Source: Bifidobacterium simiarum (lineage in GTDB: Bacteria > Actinomycetota > Actinomycetes > Actinomycetales > Bifidobacteriaceae). Taken from it: a stretch of DNA of 64,000 bases. Each line of letters starts with the position of its first letter. Position 1 is the first letter of the stretch. Location: the NCBI RefSeq assembly GCF_002802905.1, contig NZ_PEBK01000003.1:135843-199842 (forward strand). The letters run 5' to 3'. A model generated the notes under the pieces. It worked only from the letters and a program-made list of their open reading frames with translations. It was not told the DNA's origin and searched no databases. The translations under genes and the position numbers were made by a program. Below, piece after piece: positions 28,278-35,554 of the stretch.

Positions 28278-29990
28278 ATGACGACATACACGGTTACCGC
28301 GGCGGCAACCAGCGACATCGGGCTGCGTCGTCGCATGAATCAGGATTGCGCACTGACCTCGGATGGCATGTTCCTGGTATTCGACGGCATGGGAGGAGGC
28401 GTGGCCGGCGAGGAGGCCAGCATGGCCGCCCGCAGGGCCTGCGCACAGCTTGCGATGACCTCCGAACGCTCGAAGGCGGACATCATGCGCGTACTCGGCG
28501 AGGCCCATCGACGGGTGAGGGACCTCGGACGCGAATACGGCGGCGTGTCCGGCACCACCGTCACCGGGCTGATCCTGGCCAAGGCCACCGACGCCGAGGA
28601 GACCGTGGAGATTCCCAAGACGGGCAGCGATGCACGGCCGCTGAGTGCGATCAACGCGCTCGGCGACTCGTTCGAGACCTCGGCCGACAACGCCTGGTAC
28701 GTGGTCAACATCGGCGATTCGCGCACCTATCATCTCAACCGCATCATCCGTCTGACGCACAACACGAAGGCGGCGCAGCGACGACGGGCCGCCATCGGCG
28801 ACTTCCGCCTCGACGACGACAACGATGCCGGCAGAATCGCCAGGCCCGGCGCCACCGCCACCAAGACCGAGGCCGACGACGAATCGCCGCGGTGGAACGC
28901 CGGATCGTTCGTCCGCATCACCCGCGACCATTCACGCCGGCAGGAGGTCATCGACTCCGGCGCGATGACACCAGAACTGGCCGAGCTCATGGTGCCGCGC
29001 AATCTCATCACGCAGTGCATCGGCTCGCCCGAAGGCATCGACCCCGATTTCTTCCGCGCCGATCTTCCCGGCCGGTTCATCATCTGCTCCGACGGACTGC
29101 ACGGCGAACTGGACGACGACGAGATCGCGGCCATCGCCGCGTCCTCCAGCACTCCGAGGCAGGCCGTGGATCGTCTGGTCGACGCCGCGCTGAGCCACGG
29201 CGGACGGGACAACGTGACGGTGATCGTGGTGGACGTGATCGCCAATCACGACGACTCCGATGACGACGACCACACCGCCGACGACCACACCGCCGGTGCC
29301 GGTACCGAGACCGGCGACACGGCCAACGAACGGTCCGGAGACAACGAACGGTCCGGAGACGGCAAACGGTCCGGGAACGACGAGAGCCACGGTAGGGGCG
29401 GGAAGTCCGGTCACGGCAGGAGCGGCAAGCCGGAGGATGATTTCCGCCGTCGTCGGTTCGCCAGCAACGCGGGCAACCGGACCGGTCGTCCGTCCGGCAG
29501 TCAGGCCGACGGCCGGATGGGTGAAGGACGGATAGGTGACGGCCGACTTGCTGACGGTCATACTCCCGGCGCCCGTAGCGCCGGCAATCAGGATTCGCTC
29601 TGGGGGTTCATCCGCATTCCGCGCGGCGAGGACCTCGATACGCTGGACGACGACACGCTCGACACGCTCAGAAGCGTCCGGCGCGACCCCGCCGACACGA
29701 TCGCCGCCGACGACTCCTCCACCGACACGTCCAGCACCGACACGTCCAGCACCGACACATCCGGCAGCGACACGTCCAATACCGACAAGCACCGGCATGA
29801 CGGCACCGGTCACCCCGATCAAATCGGTCAGATCGACCGGTCCGACCAGACCGCCCAAACCGATCAGGACAATCCGGACGATCAGGGCAATCCGGACGAT
29901 GAACGAGACCGTGCCCACCGCAACCATCACGACCACGACCACAGCCACGACCATCACGACCACGACGACCACGGGAAAGAGGCGAAGTGA
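28278..29990 (+). CDS. PP2C-family Ser/Thr phosphatase with long repetitive His/Asp-rich tail
   Basis: The start at 28278 begins MTTYTVTAAATSDIGLRRRM. An upstream in-frame ATG would add 15 residues outside the family. PP2C metal-binding and core motifs are RRMNQD, FDGMGGG (near 35-41), SGTTVT, NIGDSRTY, TRDHS, ICSDGLHGEL and GRDNVTVIV. The phosphatase domain ends near residue 330. The remaining ~240 residues are low complexity: NERSGD repeats, DTSST repeats and a final HDHDHSHDHHDHDDHGKEAK, which could bind divalent metal. The stop overlaps the GTG start of the next gene (GTGA). Confidence 0.92.
   Translation: MTTYTVTAAATSDIGLRRRMNQDCALTSDGMFLVFDGMGGGVAGEEASMAARRACAQLAMTSERSKADIMRVLGEAHRRVRDLGREYGGVSGTTVTGLILAKATDAEETVEIPKTGSDARPLSAINALGDSFETSADNAWYVVNIGDSRTYHLNRIIRLTHNTKAAQRRRAAIGDFRLDDDNDAGRIARPGATATKTEADDESPRWNAGSFVRITRDHSRRQEVIDSGAMTPELAELMVPRNLITQCIGSPEGIDPDFFRADLPGRFIICSDGLHGELDDDEIAAIAASSSTPRQAVDRLVDAALSHGGRDNVTVIVVDVIANHDDSDDDDHTADDHTAGAGTETGDTANERSGDNERSGDGKRSGNDESHGRGGKSGHGRSGKPEDDFRRRRFASNAGNRTGRPSGSQADGRMGEGRIGDGRLADGHTPGARSAGNQDSLWGFIRIPRGEDLDTLDDDTLDTLRSVRRDPADTIAADDSSTDTSSTDTSSTDTSGSDTSNTDKHRHDGTGHPDQIGQIDRSDQTAQTDQDNPDDQGNPDDERDRAHRNHHDHDHSHDHHDHDDHGKEAK
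29721..29780. repeat. 15-bp in-frame tandem repeat in the phosphatase tail
   Basis: Units of ACCGACACGTCCAGC occur four times (two exact, two with changes), encoding TDTSS repeats. A second, looser repeat built on AACGGTCCGGAGAC lies near 29324-29370. Confidence 0.85.
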
Positions 29991-31165
29991 CCGACGGCAG
30001 TTCCGGCAATTCCATCGATCGACAGCGGCTTCCGCTGATCGTCAAGATCTACGGCGCCCTGTGCCTGATCAGCGGCGCGGTCCGTCTGCCGCTGCTCATC
30101 GCACTGATCGTCGTGGCCGTACGCGGACTCGACCCCGGTTCGGCCAACACCTCGCTCACCTTCATCCTCACCTGTGAGCATGCGACCGTTCTGGTGGTCA
30201 ACGCCGCCGCACTGATCGTGTTCGGCATCCTGCTGCTGCGCAACCGCCGCCGGCACGCGGCCCGATGGGCCTACGGGCTGATCCCGATCACCCTGTTGGA
30301 AGGTCTGCTCAATCTCGCCCTGTACGGTCTTGACGTCTCGCTGCTGCTGCCGCTCGTCCAGCTGATCCTGCTGGTGATCATCTCGATCACCGCCGATCCG
30401 TCGCTGCATGAGGAACGTCGGCTGCAGCGGCGACTGCGGCAGATGGACGCGCGCGACGCCTACGAGGAGTCGGTGCGCGTGAACATGGCGGGCCGTGACC
30501 TGACCGGCCGCGGATACATCAGCCTCGACTTCTTCAACCTGTTCTGGGTGTTCGTCTTCACCTGCGTGATCGGCCTCGGCATCGAAACCGTGTACCACTG
30601 GATCCTGTTCGGTGAGTATCAGGACCGCGCGGGTCTGCTGTGGGGCCCGTTCTCCCCCATCTACGGATTCGGCGGCGTACTGCTCACCGTGTTCCTCAAC
30701 CGGCTGTGGGACGACAACCCCGTGCTGATCTTCCTCGCCAGCGCGGTGATCGGCGGGGCGTTCGAATACTTCACCAGCTGGTTCATGCAGGTGGCCTTCG
30801 GCATCACTGCCTGGGACTACACCGGCCAGTGGTTGTCGATCAACGGACGGACCAGCGGCAAGTACATGATCATGTGGGGTCTGCTCGGACTGGCGTGGAT
30901 CAAACTGTGTCTGCCGCAACTGCTGCGGCTCATCAACCGCATTCCGTGGAAGTGGCGGTATTCGCTCACCGCGGTGGCGTTCGTGCTCATGTTCGTCGAC
31001 GGCACGGCCACGCTGATGGCCCTCGACTGCTGGTACACGCGCATGGCCGGCATGGAGCCCGGATCGCCGATCGAAGTGTTCTTCGGCGAGCATTTCGACG
31101 ACGCCTACATGCAGCACCGGTTCCAGACCATGACGATCGATCCGTCGATGTCGGGGCGCGCGTAG
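29987..31165 (+). CDS. CmpB-family multi-pass membrane protein (annotated elsewhere as putative ABC permease)
   Basis: The 392 aa have an N-terminal group of about four membrane segments (to residue ~130), a charged cytosolic loop ([20 protein letters not shown]) and a C-terminal CmpB-type domain with GPFSPIYGFGGVLL, FEYFTSW and WDYTGQWLSINGR. The GTG start overlaps the phosphatase stop, showing coupled translation. No ATPase partner is near, so a transport role is not shown. A second member of the family, sharing only the C-terminal domain, is at 51903-52661. Confidence 0.8.
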   Translation: MTDGSSGNSIDRQRLPLIVKIYGALCLISGAVRLPLLIALIVVAVRGLDPGSANTSLTFILTCEHATVLVVNAAALIVFGILLLRNRRRHAARWAYGLIPITLLEGLLNLALYGLDVSLLLPLVQLILLVIISITADPSLHEERRLQRRLRQMDARDAYEESVRVNMAGRDLTGRGYISLDFFNLFWVFVFTCVIGLGIETVYHWILFGEYQDRAGLLWGPFSPIYGFGGVLLTVFLNRLWDDNPVLIFLASAVIGGAFEYFTSWFMQVAFGITAWDYTGQWLSINGRTSGKYMIMWGLLGLAWIKLCLPQLLRLINRIPWKWRYSLTAVAFVLMFVDGTATLMALDCWYTRMAGMEPGSPIEVFFGEHFDDAYMQHRFQTMTIDPSMSGRA

Positions 31166-31318
31166 CGGTATGGGGGTAGGCGGTCTGCGATCTGCGGTCT
31201 GCGATCTGCGATTGTGGTAGGCGGTACATAGCGGGCGGTGAGGAGGCGTCATCGGGCATCTCAGTCACTGGGCACCTCAGCCACTGGGCACCTCAGCCGT
31301 CGTTGAGCACCACCGGTC

Positions 31319-31368
31319 ACCTCATCCGTCCGGCTGCGCCGGCCACCTTCCCCTCGAGGGGAAGGCAA
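31319..31368 (+). repeat. Palindromic repeat family, copy A
   Basis: The element has the form CCTCATCCGTC - GCCGGC-type inner pairing - CTTCCCC/GGGGAAG. It shares the CCTCATC(A/C)GTC lead and the terminal CTTCCCC...GGGGAAGG(C) stem with the copies at 31571, 50061 and 63793. Each can fold as two successive stems. Confidence 0.8.
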
Positions 31369-31393
31369 AGAATGCCCGTCTGGCGTTCGATTG

Positions 31394-31554
31394 TGATGGA
31401 TTGGAGTGCAAAAACGACCGATGTGCAGCCCAATCCATCGGAATTCGTTTCCCATGATTTCCGGATCGTTGAAATCATGCGGTTCTTGGGTCTTTCGGTT
31501 CGGACGGTTGATGGATTGGAGCGCAAAACGACCAATGTGCGGTCGAATCCATCG
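31394..31554. repeat. Two direct copies of a 46-bp hairpin sequence
   Basis: TGATGGATTGGAGTGCAAAA (31394) and TGATGGATTGGAGCGCAAAA (31509) begin two copies that both end AATCCATCG. In each copy the ends GATGGATT and AATCCATC are inverted, so each is a hairpin. The two are about 80% identical and 69 bases apart. Confidence 0.8.
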
Positions 31555-31570
31555 ATCCTTCCATCGTTTA

Positions 31571-31620
31571 TCCCTCATCAGTCGGCTCACGCCGCCAGCT
31601 TCCCCCAGAGGGGGAAGCCA
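31571..31620 (+). repeat. Palindromic repeat family, copy B
   Basis: CCCTCATCAGTCGGCTCACG, then GCCGCCAGCTTCCCCCAGAG and GGGGGAAGCC. The stem CTTCCCCC/GGGGGAAG has a 4-base loop. It matches copy E (63793-63845, opposite orientation) most closely. Confidence 0.8.
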
Positions 31621-31696
31621 CAATACGCGAATGCCGGGCGGATGAGGCGACCGGCAACGCTATGACCGGCACAGATATGACCGTCACGCGATGTCG

Positions 31697-32521
31697 TCAC
31701 ACCTGCGGGATGTGACCCAGTCCGTCGGCTTCGGGGATGGCGGCAAGCAGGCGCTGCGTGTACGCCTCCTTGGGGTGCTGCCAGATCTCCTCGGTGGGGC
31801 CCTGCTCCACGATGTGCCCGGACTGCATGACGATCACCCGGTCGGCGATCAGTCGCACCACGGCCAGATCGTGGCTGATGAACAGCAGCGAGGCGCCCGT
31901 CTTGAGGCACACGTCGCGCATCAGCTGGGCGATCTTGGCCTGCAGGGAGGCGTCCAGTGAGGCGATCGGCTCGTCACCGATCAGCAGGTCGGCGCCGGCC
32001 GCCACCGCGCGGGCGATGGCGATGCGCTGACGCTGGCCACCACTGAACTGGTACGGGTATTCGCCGGCGGCGGACCGCGGGATCTCCACGAGATCGAGCA
32101 GCTCCTCCACGCTCGGTGCCTCGCCGCGGTTGGCGCGGCGGCCGTCCTCGATCTGGTGGCGGATGGTACGGCGCGGGTTGAGCGAGGCGTACGGGTTCTG
32201 GAACACCATCTGGATGCTCTGGAACTCCTTCGGCCGGCGGCGCAGCGTCAGCGGCGTGATCTTCTTGCCGTTGAACATGATGCTGCCGCCCTTGGGACGC
32301 TCCAGTCCGCAGATCGCGCGGGCCGTGGTGCTCTTGCCGCAGCCGGACTCGCCCACCAGGCCCACGACCTCGCCGGCCGAGACCTTGAACGAGATCGAGT
32401 CCACGGCGGTGTTGACGCGCCCGCCCGGCTGACGGTACGCGACGGTGAGGTTGTTGACCTCCAGCTCGCAGCGCATCGGCCGCGGCACCCAGCTCAGGGA
32501 GTTCTCCATCGTCTCAGTCAT
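31697..32521 (-). CDS. Oligopeptide/dipeptide ABC transporter ATP-binding protein (DppF/OppF type)
   Basis: The ATG at 32521 gives 274 aa; the earlier in-frame start lies inside the upstream gene. Walker A is GESGCGKST (57-65), with FQNPYASLNPRRT in the Q-loop region, the signature FSGGQRQR and the Walker B LLIGDEPIASLD, then ISHDLAVV. It powers import with the paired ATPase upstream. The start overlaps the stop of that gene. Being last, it is followed by repeat copy B. Confidence 0.93.
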   Translation of the reverse strand: MTETMENSLSWVPRPMRCELEVNNLTVAYRQPGGRVNTAVDSISFKVSAGEVVGLVGESGCGKSTTARAICGLERPKGGSIMFNGKKITPLTLRRRPKEFQSIQMVFQNPYASLNPRRTIRHQIEDGRRANRGEAPSVEELLDLVEIPRSAAGEYPYQFSGGQRQRIAIARAVAAGADLLIGDEPIASLDASLQAKIAQLMRDVCLKTGASLLFISHDLAVVRLIADRVIVMQSGHIVEQGPTEEIWQHPKEAYTQRLLAAIPEADGLGHIPQV

Positions 32522-33461
32522 GCTGACCACCCTCCTGCGGTTCGCTCGGCTGTTCGGTTTCACCCGACTCGGCCTGTGCTGTCTGACCTGCCTGCGCGGC
32601 TTGATCCCGCCGCTCCATCATCTGCTTCGGCAGCGAGTCGATCAGCGCCTTGGTGTACGGATGCTGCGGGTTGCGGATCACGTCGTAGCGCGAGCCGCGC
32701 TCCACGATCTGCCCGCCGCGCATCACGGCGATCTCGTCGGCCAGCGCGCTCATCACGCCCAGATCGTGGGTGATGAGGATGATCGTCAGGCCGGTCGTAT
32801 CGCACAGGTGGCGCAGCAGCTGCAGGATGCCGGCCTGCACGGTCACGTCGAGGGCCGTGGTCGGCTCGTCGGCGATGATCAGGTCGGGCTTGCATGCGAT
32901 GGCCACGGCGATGGCGATGCGCTGCAGCTGGCCGCCGCTGAACTGGTGCGGATACCGCTTGAGCGTGCCTTCCGGATCGGGCACCTGCACGAGCTTGAGC
33001 AGCTCGATGGCCCGTTCACGAGCCTCCTGCTTGCTCAGGCCCAGATGGTGGCGCATGTGGTCGGTGAGCTGCACGCCGATGCGGATCATCGGATGCAGGC
33101 TGGCGGTCGGGTCCTGGAACACCATGGCGATGTGGTGGCCGCGGTAGGAGGCCATCTGCCGGTCGTTCAGGGCCAGCAAGTTCTCGCCATGGTAGTCGAT
33201 CTCGCCGGTCACCTCGGCGCCTTCCGGCTGCAGGCCCAGCACGGTCATGCCGGTCATGGTCTTGCCGGATCCGGATTCGCCGGCCAGACCCATCACCTTG
33301 CCGGACGGCACGTCGAGGGAGACGTCCTTGAGGATGTGGTGGTCGTCGATCGTGAGATTGAGGTCGCGGATCGACAGGGCCACGGATTCGTCGGTTCCGG
33401 AGGTCGCGGCGGATCCCGCGGTCCGGGTGGATTCGTTTTCGCTCATGTCCTTCTCGCTCAT
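32514..33461 (-). CDS. Oligopeptide/dipeptide ABC transporter ATP-binding protein (DppD/OppD type)
   Basis: The start at 33461 (315 aa) has a GAGGCGA ribosome binding site and sits 2 bases from the stop of the upstream permease gene. A second ATG five codons in is possible. Motifs are GESGSGKT (Walker A), VFQDPTASLHP, FSGGQLQR, LIIADEPTTALD and ITHDLGV. The C-terminal TKALIDSLPKQ matches the oligopeptide ATPase C-terminal region. The N-terminal 30 residues are Ser/Thr/Glu-rich. It pairs with the next ATPase. Confidence 0.93.
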   Translation of the reverse strand: MSEKDMSENESTRTAGSAATSGTDESVALSIRDLNLTIDDHHILKDVSLDVPSGKVMGLAGESGSGKTMTGMTVLGLQPEGAEVTGEIDYHGENLLALNDRQMASYRGHHIAMVFQDPTASLHPMIRIGVQLTDHMRHHLGLSKQEARERAIELLKLVQVPDPEGTLKRYPHQFSGGQLQRIAIAVAIACKPDLIIADEPTTALDVTVQAGILQLLRHLCDTTGLTIILITHDLGVMSALADEIAVMRGGQIVERGSRYDVIRNPQHPYTKALIDSLPKQMMERRDQAAQAGQTAQAESGETEQPSEPQEGGQHD

Positions 33462-33462
33462 G

Positions 33463-34362
33463 TCACATCGCCTCGCTTTGGACGTGCTTGCGCATATGGG
33501 GGTCGAGCGCATCGCGCAGGGTGTCGCCGATGAAGTTGAAGGCGATCACGACGCTGGAGATGCACAGGCCGGGGAAGGTGGCGATCCACCAGGCGGAGAA
33601 GTTCTGCACGCCTTCGGACACCATGAAGCCCCATTCCGGCGTGGGCGGCACGGCGCCCAGACCGAGGAACGACAGGCCGGAGAGCAGCAGGATCGCGTTG
33701 CCGAAGTCAAGCGTGGCCAGCACGAGGATGGACGAGACCACGTTGGGCAGCACGTCCACGCGCAGGGTCTGCCATGCGCTGAAGCCGAGCAGGCGGTCGC
33801 TGATCACGTATTCGCTGCCGCGCACGCCGACGACCATCGATCGCATGATTCGCGCGTACTGCGGCCAGTTCACCACGAGCATGGCGATGACGGCGTTGCC
33901 GATGCCGGGGCCGAGCGCCGCGGTGATGACCATGGCGAGGATGATCGGCGGGAAGGCGAGCACGATGTCGGCCAGACGCATGATCGTCTCGTCGAGCACG
34001 CGGCCGAAGTAGCCGGCGAGCATGCCGAGCAGGCCGCCGAGCAGCATCGAAAGCACCACCAGTGCGATGGCCACGGGGATCGAGATGCGCGCGCCGTACA
34101 GCACGCGGGAGAACACGTCGCGGCCGAGCTCGTCGGTGCCGAACCAGTGCGCTGAGGAGGGCGCGGCCAGTCGTTCGGCGGTCTGGGCGAGCGGGTCGGC
34201 CAGCGGCAGCAGCGGGCCGATGATCGCGACGATCAGCCAGAACGCCACGACGACCACGCCGATGATGCCATAGGCGGTCTTCCACTGCGGGGGCAGTTCG
34301 AACCGCTTCTTCCTGGGCTTCAGGGCCGGGACCGAGGCGGTCACTTCGTTCGTATCACTCAT
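33463..34362 (-). CDS. Peptide ABC transporter permease (DppC/OppC type)
   Basis: The start at 34362 has GGGAGG upstream and gives 299 aa; the in-frame extension to 34533 lies within the upstream permease gene. There is one N-terminal membrane segment (TAYGIIGVVVVAFWLIVAII), then a periplasmic stretch containing HWFGTDELGRDVFSRVLYGA, a hallmark of DppC/OppC, then five more segments. The EAA-like cytosolic loop is around SDRLLGFSAWQTLRVDVLPN. It is the second permease of the operon. Confidence 0.94.
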   Translation of the reverse strand: MSDTNEVTASVPALKPRKKRFELPPQWKTAYGIIGVVVVAFWLIVAIIGPLLPLADPLAQTAERLAAPSSAHWFGTDELGRDVFSRVLYGARISIPVAIALVVLSMLLGGLLGMLAGYFGRVLDETIMRLADIVLAFPPIILAMVITAALGPGIGNAVIAMLVVNWPQYARIMRSMVVGVRGSEYVISDRLLGFSAWQTLRVDVLPNVVSSILVLATLDFGNAILLLSGLSFLGLGAVPPTPEWGFMVSEGVQNFSAWWIATFPGLCISSVVIAFNFIGDTLRDALDPHMRKHVQSEAM

Positions 34363-34373
34363 CGTTGCCTCCC

Positions 34374-35477
34374 TCACTGCACTCTCACTCGCGGATCGAT
34401 CAGGCCGTAGAGCAGATCGACCACGAAGTTCACGGTGATGTAGATCACGCCGACGGTCAGGCCCACGCCCATGATGGCCTGCAGGTCGAGGGACTTGGCC
34501 GCCTGGAAGGCGTACTGGCCGAGGCCGTGCCACGAGAACACGGATTCCACGAGCACCGAGCCGCTCATCAGACCGCCGAACAGCATGCCGATCATGGTCA
34601 GGATCGGCAGCAGGGCGCCGCGCAGCACGTAGGCGAAGGTGATGCGACCGGAGGGCAGGCCCTTGGCGCGGGCCGCGGTGACGTAGTCCTGGCTGAGCAC
34701 CTCAAGCACGGAGCTGCGGCAGAAGCGCAGCAGGAAGCCGACCGTCCACAGGATCATGACGAGGGCCGGCAGCACGGCGTGCGAAACGGCGTTGGCGGCC
34801 AGCGCGGGGTCGCCGGCCAGCAGCGCATCGGTGATGTACATGCCGGTGACGTGGGGCGGGGCCGTGAACGTGGGATCGAGACGGCCGGTGCCCGGGAACA
34901 GGCCGAGCTTGTAGAAGAAGAAGTAGAAGCACAGCATGGCCAGCCAGAACGACGGCACGGAGATGCCGAGCAGGCTGAGCAGACGGATCAGCTGGTCGGA
35001 GAAGCGGCGGTTGTGCAGCGCCGCGTACAGACCGAGGCCGACGCCGATGATCACCGAGATGACCAGGGTGATCAGGGCCAGTTCCATGGTGGCCGGCAGG
35101 GCCTGGGAGAGATCCTGGGCGACCGGATTGTGAGTCTGGGCGCTGGTGCCCATGTCGCCGTGCAGCAGACGCTGCAGGTACATGAGGTACTGCACCGGCA
35201 GGGGCTTGTCAAGGCCCATCTGGCGGCGCATGTTGGCGACGATGGCCGGATCGGCCGCGGCGGATTCGCCGAGGACCGCGGTGACCGGATCGGTCGGCAC
35301 GAGGTTGGTCAGGATGAAGGTGACCAGAGTGACGCCGATGGCGAGGAAGATGCTGACGATGAATCGGATTCCGGCATACCGCACAAAGGGGTGCGCCCCG
35401 AAAAAGCTCTGGTGGGAGCTTTCCGGGGCGGACTTCCCTGTCGCGGCGGTACCGGGCGCTGTGGTTGTTGCGCTCAT
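34374..35477 (-). CDS. Peptide ABC transporter permease (DppB/OppB type)
   Basis: The 367 aa begin with ~35 hydrophilic residues, followed by GIRFIVSIFLAIGVTLVTFI and the FILTNLVPTDPV segment typical of DppB. MGLDKPLPVQYLMYLQRLLH and GDMGTSAQ are family landmarks, and ARAKGLPSGRITFAYVLRGA is the ATPase-contact (EAA) loop. About six membrane segments. It lies between the binding protein (77 bases) and the second permease (11 bases). Confidence 0.94.
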   Translation of the reverse strand: MSATTTAPGTAATGKSAPESSHQSFFGAHPFVRYAGIRFIVSIFLAIGVTLVTFILTNLVPTDPVTAVLGESAAADPAIVANMRRQMGLDKPLPVQYLMYLQRLLHGDMGTSAQTHNPVAQDLSQALPATMELALITLVISVIIGVGLGLYAALHNRRFSDQLIRLLSLLGISVPSFWLAMLCFYFFFYKLGLFPGTGRLDPTFTAPPHVTGMYITDALLAGDPALAANAVSHAVLPALVMILWTVGFLLRFCRSSVLEVLSQDYVTAARAKGLPSGRITFAYVLRGALLPILTMIGMLFGGLMSGSVLVESVFSWHGLGQYAFQAAKSLDLQAIMGVGLTVGVIYITVNFVVDLLYGLIDPRVRVQ

Positions 35478-35554
35478 GGTATTGCCTTAACTCTTGGTTG
35501 ACTGCAACTTGGTTGACTGCAGGTTGCTGGTTGCGGACCGCGTAGGCCCGGCGA

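Larger units (their letters stand above)
31166..31696. repeat. Gene-free repeat cluster between the CmpB and Dpp genes
   Basis: No credible gene lies in these 531 bases. Contents in order: CTGCGATCTGCGGT repeats (near 31186-31215); GGGCACCTCAGCC repeats (near 31257-31298); palindromic family copy A (31319-31368); a GATGGATTGG hairpin (31394-31440); its second copy (31509-31554); palindromic family copy B (31571-31620), 77 bases after the DppF-like stop, where its CTTCCCCC/GGGGGAAG stem could also help end transcription. Confidence 0.7.
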
